Assembly: GCF_964204645.1 (NCBI RefSeq)
Contig: NC_134028.1
Location: forward strand, 2,950,501 to 3,014,500
From: Tubulanus polymorphus
Taxonomy: Eukaryota > Nemertea > Palaeonemertea > Tubulaniformes > Tubulanidae
Direction of reading: 5' to 3'
Length of the DNA: 64,000 bases
Position 1 is the stretch's first letter. Every line of letters starts with the position of its first letter. A program made the position numbers and the translations under genes. Below the pieces are notes generated by a model that was given only the letters and a program-made list of their open reading frames with translations, was not told the origin of the DNA and did no database searches. Of the stretch, positions 36,301 to 48,300 are shown piece by piece.

Positions 36301-39300
36301 GGATATCCTTGGGAATTGTCTGAAGTGTCATATAAACTCTGTATGAAATGAAAACCTACAACTGATCTTTTATGAAAATGAAACCATACATTTTACAGTG
36401 ACACAATAAATCCAGGCAGTATGAAAAGTGAGCATTTTTAAGCGAATCAAAAGCTTGTGATGTATATATGTACCGTATATATATATGAAAGAGAGTTTAT
36501 TGAGATATCAAGATCTATGTATGTCCTCAGCATTGCTTGATTATTTTCTGTTACAAAAACATTTAATAAACTTCATTTTGAAATCTCATTTGCATGCTTG
36601 AATTTGCCACGCTTATTTCGACATCTGAAAAAGTCTTGAAACCTTTAAATTCGAGAAATTTCTCAGCCTTTCTGCCTCTCATAACTTGAGACTGTTCTAC
36701 GTTGAGCAGATGAATGTAGATCAAGGTTTATAGCTTCGCCAACTGGATCTCTATCAGTGGGGAACATTACGAGCTGCAGTAGATCATTTTAAGAATGTTT
36801 TACTCATCTCTCACACATCACTTGTGTGTTCACCTGAATAAAGACTCTATGTTGAGTAACCAAAATCCAGTAATCTATGGGAACACTGAGGGATATACTA
36901 GTATAGACGAAATGTACATTTAGGAATGAGGTTTCCATTTTTCAATAGATCTTTATCTTCTCTTTCTAATATCGGAAGCTCAGTGTTTAGCTGACTGCGA
37001 TGACTGCGCAAGTTGACTCAATGTGTTTTAATTATCACCGTTTCGAAATCAAATCATGTGAATTATTGAAAACCGTGTTTAAAATGATGCAACACTTTTA
37101 ATCGAATTTCACTTACGAGAAGAAGCGGTAGTTGCAGTAGTTGTGTTATGGAGATGTACAATTTAATGTTTCATTATGTAAAGGAATTAATACGACTGAC
37201 TGAAAGACTTTGTGAATAATGTTTTCTTTTTTGAATATTTTCTAGCTTTGGTAAGCGTACGGCCGGATGTAATCGAAGACAAAATGAGTGTCTTGTGCTG
37301 GAGCCTTCAGACATGGTTGTTGTAAGTACGCTTAAAACCACTCCTCTCACTGTCAGTCGATAATAGAATTTTTAAAATTCAGCTTCAGTTTTATTTTTCG
37401 AATAATAGGCGTACATCCGGTGCAATGACCCATTGACAATTCATCCTCAGGCCTGGAAAAACCAGGAATTAATACTGGTTCAAAATATTGACTTTATCAT
37501 CAGTTTTGATAATATTCGTGTACATTCAGTTCATTTAATGAGGAAGTAAGGGATAGATAATTGCGATTTCACCGAAATCGATCCATTTTAGGGACAATTT
37601 ATTCAACCACGATGACCATATTCGTATCTCATGGATGTTTTGTTCTATACAAAAAAGTAAAACGAGCTGAATTTCAGTGTGTATAAATCGGGCGACGCGG
37701 AAGTTATTTCACAGTTTCTGTTCATCAATAACAGTATCCGTTCATGATTCGTTAGATAGAAGCTGAAGTTCCGATGAAAACGAGTTTTGTTTTTTATTCT
37801 ATTTGAAAGTATCATCGGCGGATATTTTTAGATCGGTTCGTCGAGAATCGTGGATCATAATTGCTAGAACATTTTGACATTTAAGCGCCGTTGACGTCAA
37901 TTCAAACTATTTAAGAATTGGAGATACATATAGATTTTCTTCACTTCGTAATTGAACTACGCATCTTCAATTTTTGCGGAGATTGATACAGTTTGTAATC
38001 AGGCATTATCATGGCTGAGTATCTGCCGTTAGGAGACAGGGTCGCGGCGGCCCTCGGAGATTACAGCAGGGTCGCGGTGGCTCCCGGAGATTACAGTAGG
38101 GTCGCTGTGGCTCCCGGAGATTACAGCAGGGTCGTGGTGGCTCCCGGAGGAGATTACGACTGGGTTGCCACAGCTGCCTGCGAACCGTCCAACAACGATG
38201 AAAAGAGTATCACGTTGTCTCTGTCAATTCCTCGTAATTCTACTGTGTCCATCGAGCTAAAACAGGTATGAAAACCGTCTGATTTTGTCATATCTTCAGT
38301 TGATATCCCTTCAGGAGAGGTTCCTGGTGCAAACCGATATCTCATTTTCAAATGAACTCATAAAGTTGGGTGGAAAGATTCCACCCGAAACGTAAGAAAA
38401 AAGGAATAACAGTTGTCTATATTGATATTGTGGGTTTTCTCTCAAAGGTATGAAAATCTTTTTGAGACGATATCGCGTAATTCTAGAGGACAATAGAAAG
38501 ATAGAAAGTACGATAAAAGATGACTAGGTATTAATGAAATTAATCAGTGAGTTGATCCTATCAATGCAGGTTTTATTTGAGTATGCGTCTGTCCGATGTT
38601 GTTAGTATTCACGCTCGTCCTGTAATTACAGTTCACGTCTTTGGCAGAAATTCAGCGCAATCGCTTGCGGCGTTTTGCCGAGTTGTCTCTGATGTTCATC
38701 GACGACCTCGATTAACCCACCGGTAGTTGATACGTCGTCGTGTCACTCGAGGGGGTCGTATCGCGCCGCAACATCTCTCTAACTCAAACTGTCTCTATCG
38801 ATCTATTTAAAATTTGACAGCTTGGATTTTTTCGGGAGAGATCTTTTTAGGGAACAGATGGTCTTTATCAGTTTTTTCATCAGAGGAATAAGAACAAACT
38901 TAGGGATTCAGTTACACAGTTGTGAGTTAGAGTTAACTCCGAACGCAGGATTCAGTTACACAATTGTGAGTTAGAGTTAACTCTGAACTCAGGATTCAGT
39001 TACACAGTTGTGAGTGAGAGTTAACTCCTGAGTTAATAGAGTCAAATCTTAACTCATTGAGTTAATAGAGTCAAATCTTAACTCATTGAGTTAATAGAGT
39101 CAAATCTTAACTCATTGAGTTAATAGAGTCAAATCTAACTCATTGTGGAATGAGTCCTGGGACGAAGCAAGTCTCTGCGTTTATCAAATTCAGTATGACT
39201 TTCAGAGGTTTTTCTCGGATACGTCTCGTTAATGTTTATTTTTTGAGATAAACCGGTCACCATTCATATTCATGTAGGACGTATTGTGATATGCAGTACG

Positions 39301-42300
39301 TATTTTGATAAGCAGTACGGTGAGTTCCTCCGATAAGCAGAACGGTCGGTCTCTTGTCGACGACAGTTTGTCGATATCGATAACGCCGCTCTGTTCGACC
39401 GACCGAGGTGGCTGACACAAATCGTGGCAGATTTCCAATAACTTTGGACACCGTCGTCGTCGTCGGTTTCTTGTATTCTTGCATAGATATTCAGGCACAT
39501 TTTTGTCCTAATGATATTTACTGACCTGGATCCAGTGTGATAGTTGACCTGGATCCAGTGTGATAGTTGACCTGGATCCAGTGCGATAGTTGACCTGGAT
39601 CCAGTGCGATAGTTGACCTGGATCCAGTGCGATAGTTGACCTGGATCCAGTGCGATAGTTGACCTGATGCCGAAACTGTACCGGAGTCAGTTTGATTCAA
39701 ACCTTTTGTTTTATTAGCGGGGATTGTCTATTTGATCGGTAGATTGGATTTGGTATCTCGTATAGACCTACCTCACCTGCCGGGAATGATACAAGGGGTT
39801 TGATTTTTAAATTGGATGTTGAAATACAGATATAGTCTGATGATCAGTTGAATCAGAGTTTTGGTTCATGTAAACAATCTTCCATCCAGCCTGAACTTGC
39901 GAGCCACTGATCAGGGATAAGTTGTTGCTTTCCTATTTCGTCATTTCGTTGTGATAATTGAAATTCACCCCCTATCATGTTTTATCTGTTGTGCCCTCGT
40001 GTCGCTCCCAGTTGGTTCGCTCCGCGTCTCGGTAGCGAGCAGAACGAAACACGGTTTCGCGATTAAATCTATCACGGTTCACTGAACGGATTATACCGTC
40101 ATTAAATAGTTAACACCGAGTCAGACGCCGCCAGGCAGACGTTCTATCACCGTTCGTTCTCACACGAGTTCTTCGTTTTTCAGCGAAGAACTACAACAAT
40201 TTTTCCCACTTCCAACATTTCATCTGTTGATTTCGGTGTTCAGCGTCTGATAGAATGATGCGACGAGACAATCTGAACACCGCGTTAACTCGAATGTCTT
40301 TGATGATCTTTTAAGTCGCGAAGATGCGTTTGAAATCTTTGTCTCCGATACGCTTACTCTCTTTGACTGGAAAGTCAGGGAAATCCTTTCTTTAGATAAG
40401 TCAGGGAATATTCAGAGAATTTTGCACAAAAATCAGGAACAAGATTGCTAGATCAAGCGTAAAATCAAACGGTTTTCTTCTATATCTTACATATTTGGCA
40501 GCCATCAATGCCTTAGATAATGATTGGATCAATGTACATAAATAGTCAGGGAAAAAGCAGGTTAAATGAAAGTAGCCACTGTTACAAATGTCTTTGATCT
40601 TTTACGTCTAGAAGATGCAAGTGAAATATTGTCATCTCTGATGCACATGTGCGCTGCTGACAACTCTCTGAGATCAGAAGTGAAAAACTTATAGATGACG
40701 TCACATTCACACGATCATCATCATCGTCGTCATCGTCGTCACTACGAGATGATTTTTATCTGTCATAGAGGAAGAAGATGATGATGATGAGGAGGGATTA
40801 TTCCCATCACGTTGTTCAGTTGTGAATGAAGAGCTATTTTTATTCGTTGAACTCATGTATTTCGTGTCTCGTGTTGTTTCGGTATTTTTAGCCGATTTGA
40901 TCAGTGATTGATCGTCTGTGGTCATGACGAACTAGTCGAACACTTTCATCGCACGTTCATGATCTGATGTTTAATCCGTCCATTCAATGAGATGATGTTG
41001 ATAATGTCGACTATTTCACTGAGCTGTGGCCGATAATGACGTCAATTTTGTTTTGCCTACGCACGATCAGTCGTTTTTGATGATGATGATGATGAAATAT
41101 TCCACCCCGGTTCCGGTTTTCAACTAAACAAAGAATTCGTTCATTTGAAAATGTTTTTTGCTGCGCAATTTAATTTTGATGTTGAACGGAAGAAGTTGGA
41201 AAGTTAGAAGGAAACATTACTAAAAGAATGAAGTGCTAGGCGCTAGTTCTATAATTACTACTCATTTTAGAAACTGCTCCATGTAGGATCAATATCACTA
41301 TTGGCCGAGGTTTTCATAAAGATATTTATTCATAAACATATTGTAGTGTACACAGTCATTCAGTAGCTTCTCTCATTACCTAAACCCCTCCCGGTTCATA
41401 ATAGGAAAAAATGAATGATACAGTTTGATTGTGTCTGTGTTTGTGTGACAAACATTGCGAGAGGGTCACTGTGTCAAAGCTTGTCATAGAATTCCATAAG
41501 CAATTAACAGTATACTAATTAGTAATTATGTAATTAAGCTGCTGTGTGTGTATGTATGTAACACACATGTCATAGTTTAATTGGATTATGGTGTTTTTGC
41601 TGTGTTGAAGAAGGAACTGGATACCACAGTTCACAGGAGTAATAGATACTGCTGGTGATGATGATTCCGAGGCCTCCGTGGCTGATCAGACAGGTTTCTA
41701 TCATTCCTAATGACAAGGGTTTTCTGAGTTTATTTTTCCTGCGTTTACCTGACTAATGTTTGTGATTGCTCACATATTCAGACTAGGTTTTGGTTACGTT
41801 TCCGCTGTTACGGTCAATTTCAACGTTACTAAGTCTAGAAGATATACAATATCTGTGTAAGATGAATACGTCAGGGAAATCCTGCAACATTTCAACCAAA
41901 GATGTAAAATTTCTAGAATCAAAGGTTCATATTCATATATTTTACCTATAGAATATATATCGAGCTCAAATGTATAAACCTTTTACTCTTAACATCTTAG
42001 GCTGAATTATTGCGTGATTTCCCTTCATTGTTACTGTATTCATAAATATTTTGATGAATCAGTCGGTGTTCATCGAATTGTGATTTAGAATTTCAATCTG
42101 GCTGTCTTGTATTTCTCGCTGTATTCATTAAGCGTCGTATTACTGATATGAAATTTAGACCGCAACATCCGCAATTTGGTTTGAATAATCTTTCGACGGT
42201 CTGTGGCAGACTGCATCCGCCGCCTAGACGTCTATTCAAAACATGATATTTAAAAACGAAATTAATTAAAGAGAAGTTGTTTTATCCGCTAGACACAATT

Positions 42301-45300
42301 TAGATCATCGAGCGGATGGTGTTTTTGTAAATGATTGAAGTCAACGTTTCTTTTTGTTTTTCATCATCTCTTAGATCGACTATCCAGAGGTACATATGAA
42401 ACCGACTCAACACTTGGCAACATGCGCGAATATGGATAACTACGCCAATAATGACAACGTTAGGATGCCTCCTCCGCCGCACAGTAGGGGGCGCCTCTGC
42501 TCTGACCCTTACGCAGATCAGGTATTTATAACAAACGTAGGAAATCATTTATTCAATTTGGTTATGTTCATTTTTGGTGCGTCTACAAACCTGTCAATCA
42601 TACCAGCACGAACTGCCTGGAACGAAACACGGGGTTTGATTTGAGATGGAATGATGTCTATGGTTGTAAGGTTTTTGTATGTTGTTATTTTCAGTTGGAG
42701 TTGCAGGTTCCGCCGAATCGTAACGAGCATTTTTTACACGCCGAACACGTAACTCATAAACGTAACTCACGAGCGAGCGATACGTCCAGCGCGTACTCCG
42801 GTAGCGATATGATGCAATCGTCGATCGACGATCAAGAATTACCGATCGACGTCGATCTAAACACGGCTCTCGTCATCGACTCCGATGATGAAGATGTTTA
42901 CAGTCAAGAGATGAACGAGGTTATTATCATTCTATCGTGATTATCCAAACCCTCTTACAATATTATTCCTGAAGTCTCTTAAGGCACCAAACAGAATATA
43001 GAAAAAAGACATATATACAATTGAAGTATAATAAAACAGGGCGACCACTGACCTGAATATCCTGGAAAACTCGAGAAAAACTCAGGGAATCTGACAAAAT
43101 TTTACAAAAAAAACCTGGAAAAACTCGCAGAATTTGTAAATTGATGGAAAGTGGCCTCCTTTTAAGACAATGTAGAATCGAATCAAATAAGACAGTAACT
43201 AGATTACAGTGATAATCTATTCAGCGTTTCTGTTATTTTTGAAGATCGTTCGATGAATTTCTCCTGTTTTTATTGTTATTTAGTCTATTCACGTTCGCGA
43301 CACGGTAAGAGAATGTTTGGAGAAAGACCCCGCCGATCGAACTGAAGACGATATCGAAGTTCTTTTAGAGTTCATGCAACATTTTAACGTAAGTAACACA
43401 CGTACTCAACGACCCTATTGAAAGTGAATCGTTAATCTATATCGTATATCACCTATCGTATATCACCTATCGTATCGTACTGTGCCAGTGATCAGTAAGG
43501 ATTCTATCTATATTGAAATATTTTTCAATGAATAGCAAATTAAGGGTCAGCGGCAGATCCAGGGTCCAAATCTGACGACCACTTCACAAAAAAACGAAAA
43601 GGCATGAACTTTTTCTGCCTTTTACGAGAAGGGTATTTAAGAGTATGTTATGTGAGGCACCCTGGTTCACGACGCCCCTGATTGTCGGTCAGTTCAGGAT
43701 CTTGACCGATGACATTTTTCATACATTATCTCGCCATAAGTCGATTAACACGTTTTAAATGTTGTGCAATAGGCTTTTTCCTGTACGAATATGACCCTCG
43801 CGACGAGAAGGGAATTCTGCGCGGTGATGGTTTTTGCCGTTGTTGAGAAAGCAGGAACGATCGTTATGAATGACGGGGAAGAGCTCGACTCCTGGTCGGT
43901 CATTCTAAACGGTCAAGTCGAAGTCATCCGACCGAACGGCACGACGGACATCCTAGAAATGGGGTCAAGGTGTGTATTTGATTTTTTAGCCCATCCTTTT
44001 GTAACTCCATCCACTGCTCTCTTAATGCCAACATTTTTCAGGGAACAAATTTGCTCAATCAATCTCAAATTCAATGATAATTCTTTGTAAAGACTTTTAC
44101 TGTACTTTGGACTAGCAAATTCGCAGTGAAAAATTGTATAAGAAATTTCTGATTTCGTAAATTCATTTTCGTCATGATCAGCTGATATGTGTTTTTATGT
44201 TATAGTTTTGGTATCACTCCGACGATGGAGAAATTATACCATAAAGGTGTGATGATCACCAGAATCGACGATTGCCAGTTCGTCTGCATCGCGCAAGCAG
44301 ATTATTACAGAATTCTCCACCAGGGGGAGGAAAATACCGTCCGACACGAGGAAGAAGGAAAAGTGACTTTCGTCACGGAAAAACGCGTGCTGGATGGTGG
44401 CAATAGAAAAGGTCATATAGTTATACGGGTAAGCGATAAGATCTGGCAATTATCAGCTTACATTGAAAGTAGAAGCTCGTTACTGGGTAACAACCTGTTA
44501 CAGACCTGATACACTTACTTGGAAATCAGGGAAATTTCGAGGAAACTTGTTGAGATTCCTAGATCACGTGTTAAATCAAATAGTTTCCATCTGTTTTACA
44601 TATTATTTGACTGATTGGAATCTCAAGTCAGGGAAAACAACATGCATGTCAGGAAATAGACAAGTCAATTAAGAGCGGCCCTGTATTATTGTAGTTATTT
44701 TACGAGCTCAGCTGTGAAATTATTTGCAGGCAACTCCCGAACGACTTTTATCTCACCTGGTTGAAGAACATTCCCCGGTCGATCCGACGTACGTGGAAGA
44801 TTTTCTACTGACATTCCGAACATTCCTCGATAGTCCAATGGAGGTCGCGAATAAACTACAAATCTGGTTCAACGACCCGAATCTCAGGGATAGAGTGAGT
44901 ATCTGATTTTCATTGAAATCTTGCCCATACACTGAGTGGGGGTAGTCATCCAAAAACTCTTCGGATTTAGTGTACTTGGAAATTTCCCCATAAAAAATTT
45001 TTAAACAAAGTTTTTCGTCAATCTGACCGATGTCATGAAGGACACACTAGAAATGAACTGACTCCAGTCCAATCAGCTCTTTGTGTGTTTATTACAGGTT
45101 ACTAGAGTTGTTTTGTTGTGGGTGAACGAACACTTTAACGATTTCGAATCGAATCCAGAACTCGGAGAATTCCTGGAGAAGTTCGAGCGACTTTTAGAAC
45201 GAGAGGTACGTTATATATACGAACGTCAATAGAACGTGTGAATTTATCCTTTCACAAACATCAGCACAATTTTCAAAGGCATGTAGCTGAAATGTTTCCC

Positions 45301-48300
45301 AAACTGTTGTAGTTCGCCCATTCTACACTCACCTGAATAATGGATTCTCCCTTACATAGACTTCACATTCATCAAAGCCTATTTATTATTACGTTTTGTT
45401 GTCAGTTCTTTCACTTTATTACAAATTTTGCGAATGTGCACTATATATTTTACTTCCAAACCCATCATCAGTCCTTGCTGTAATGAAACATTCACCGTTA
45501 TTGTGAAAAAGACTTCGATACCGATGAAGTATTGCTTAGGTATTTGATGTTAAAACCGAGCCTTAATGTTGATTATTTTTTGTATCAGTGGCGAGATGTG
45601 GATCTATGGCATGAACGACAGGTAATTAAAGAGTAAAACATTCATCTATAGCCTGAATTTTGTGTATTGCTTTTGTTTTTTGATTTCTGTTTTTTCGATG
45701 AGAAGGGGTGACTTTTCATTACTAGACAACTGATTTTCTATTTAGTTGGTAGATTTTTCCACTCGTGTGGTTGGTTTTACCATTTTGAGAATACTAGCAG
45801 CAGATCTTTGTCAATCACAGATTAGATAGGATAGATTTCTTCTTTTTACTTCTGATAGTTAATTCTTTATACTAATTGTAATTGTATGTGCAAAATGCCG
45901 AGCCTAATGATGGTGAAATGATCGTATCTGGCTATATGCACTGCATGTTTATTAAAGTGGAAACTTACAAAACCTTTTTAGTAGTTATAGTTTTAGTCAT
46001 CTTGCTAATCATTAAACCATTTCTCAATAAATTGAATTCAGAAACAGTTATTAAACCTCATATAAACATTCCCTTTAGAATTGTCTCAGTTTTAAGGTGC
46101 TACTGATGGAGCATATATTTGCATGGCACCCTGCCCATCCCTTGGAACCATTGCATGTTTCAATTTTACATCTTCCCAAGTATTCATACTGAATTCTGTA
46201 GTGGTTTCTGGCTATTGTTTATACAAACTGAGCTACCAGCTTTAAAAACAACTATTGCATAGATAGTCTTTTGAGTGCGTGCTATTTTTATTCCGCACAA
46301 ATATATCAGTTTTCAGTTTTTGGTATCGGTTCAAACATTTGAGTGCTCAGCAGGTGTTGGATATATGACTTTCTGTGAAAGTCTTTTTTATGGAAATGAA
46401 TAGATATGTCGTCTACTTGGCTTAATGTTGTATTTTTTTTGCCTGAGGTTGAATGGAATTCCTTTGTTGCAATGTTGTGTGACCATTTAATGAATTTCTA
46501 TTACAGAGTTGTCGGAAGCAGTCCTACGAGGCGTATCGTAAGGTATCTTCACGCTGATATAGGTTGCATGTACTACGCCGCCCTTCGACTCAGCTTGAGT
46601 CTAAGCATTGTTCATTTCAGTGTATTCATTTTCTACGATAATACTATACCCATCAGTTGAAATGATGAAAGACAACAAAAATTTTTTTGAATTCTTTGAA
46701 ATCAACTTGTGGTTGGTCCCATGTGGATGGAATAGTCTTTAATACGTAGACTCTTATATTATCTATGATATCCATCAAAATTTTTCAGAAGTCTCTACGA
46801 TTGCTGGGTATAGTGTTATGATCCAAATATAGGGTGCCATTGGAAGCAAAGCAATGTTTTGATTTCAAATGCAAAATATTCTAGAAGATATTACCGCTTC
46901 CAGTGTTCTCAAACGCGATATGAATATTCGGTACAGTGATAAACTTTTTCATGTAGCAGTTATTCAAGATTTAGTTGTACCTTTATGTCCTTCAGGTAAT
47001 ATTACAAACCATGTAATATTATGCGATGCAATCCATGTAATGCATTATACCGCGTATCAATGGGATTTGATGGGGAAAAATATCTTAGAATCCACTCTAA
47101 TTTTCTATACAAAATATTTGCTATTATGTAAAACTTGAAATATTAGGCGACTAATAATAGTCTTTGCTTCAGATGTCTTAAGAAATCGTTACATCAGATC
47201 AAGAGACAGATTCTCTTCTCTATCTCATCCAAATATTAGCACGTTTCTATTCGCACAGAGATATTAGGGGCTTTCAGTGGATGTGATTAGTTTATATCAG
47301 TGAACGAACACGTGGTAAAATTCACTTCGGTCTCGGGAGCGCACAAATAAGTGTTTGCTTGGAGTCACTGAAAATCAGTATTACCATGGTAACATATTAT
47401 ATATCAAAGTGGGCGGAAGAAAACTTTGAAAAAATGCAGAATAAGAGTTGTAGATATATGCGTGCATGATTTATAAAATGCATTGGATGTTTGCTAGATG
47501 CATGTTGAAACAAATGTCATTTACGTAAAGCCAAAAGATGTATTTCTATGTAAATTTTCATTAGCTTTTCGATGTATTTATTTACAATAGTAAACCATAT
47601 AAGCATATATTTTCATGTATGGTAGACATTTGTTAGTATTTATAGCAAATCTTTATGTGTTGAGTAAAGATTTGACAATTAACACGCATGAATTCTATAT
47701 TTAGTTCATTCTATATTTTCCAATTTTATCTTTATTCAGAAAATGGGCGGACAGATGCGTCTTTTGAGCATTGCCTGTGCGGCTAAAGCTAAACCACGTA
47801 CGGTCACGTTGACGCGAGCAACTCGCGATGAAATTTTACACTTCTCCGTGCTCGGTGGCATTGAACGACATTGCGGCATTTTCATATCTAAAGTGGAGAA
47901 AACTTCGAAGGCTCATGAGGCTGGATTGAAACGCGGCGATCAGGTCAGTGTTAAAGCTTCATAGCCGCATTGAATAAAATCGAACAGTGAAATCTGATAG
48001 AAATATGTCTTCTTTACAGATTATTGAAGTGAATGGTTTCAATTTTGAGAATGTCAGTCACAACAGAGCTTTAGAAATTTTACGCGGCACGACTCACCTT
48101 TCAATAACCGTACGATCAAATTTACTTGGTAAGTTTTCTACTGTGGGTTTTTACTCTAAACTGAGATTAATATCAGGCGTGAAAATTTGATTCTACTATG
48201 AAGTTGATGTGATGTAATAAGAAAACGTTTCATTCAAATTTCAGCATTTAGAGATTCGATTCTCGTATCGGACGGTTCGCCTCCGCAACAGGATGAACCG

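Larger units (their letters stand above)
31949..37245. other. RAPGEF2: RAPGEF2 intron 3, last part
   Basis: AT-rich intronic DNA. Apart from the CAG tract and MITE-like copy 3 (35930-36170), I see no conserved frame, RNA gene or strong exon signal. It ends at the acceptor TTTTCTAG before exon 4. Confidence 0.6.
39145..42374. other. RAPGEF2: RAPGEF2 intron 4, remaining part
   Basis: Intronic DNA without a recognised exon. It contains the 23-bp minisatellite, a dispersed-repeat copy at 40370-40580, a GATGAT/CATCAT-rich patch at 40710-40790 and TGATGATGATGATGATG at about 41078. Open frames in these simple-sequence patches are low-complexity (Ser or Asp runs). Confidence 0.6.

Noticed and set aside
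39229-39700. Several minus-strand open frames of 60-89 codons
   Set aside because: The distal ones translate the 23-bp minisatellite and the others are overlapping frames with no domain or start context.
46789-46807. Third microexon between REM and PDZ
   Set aside because: 19 nt would shift the frame and the donor is poor.
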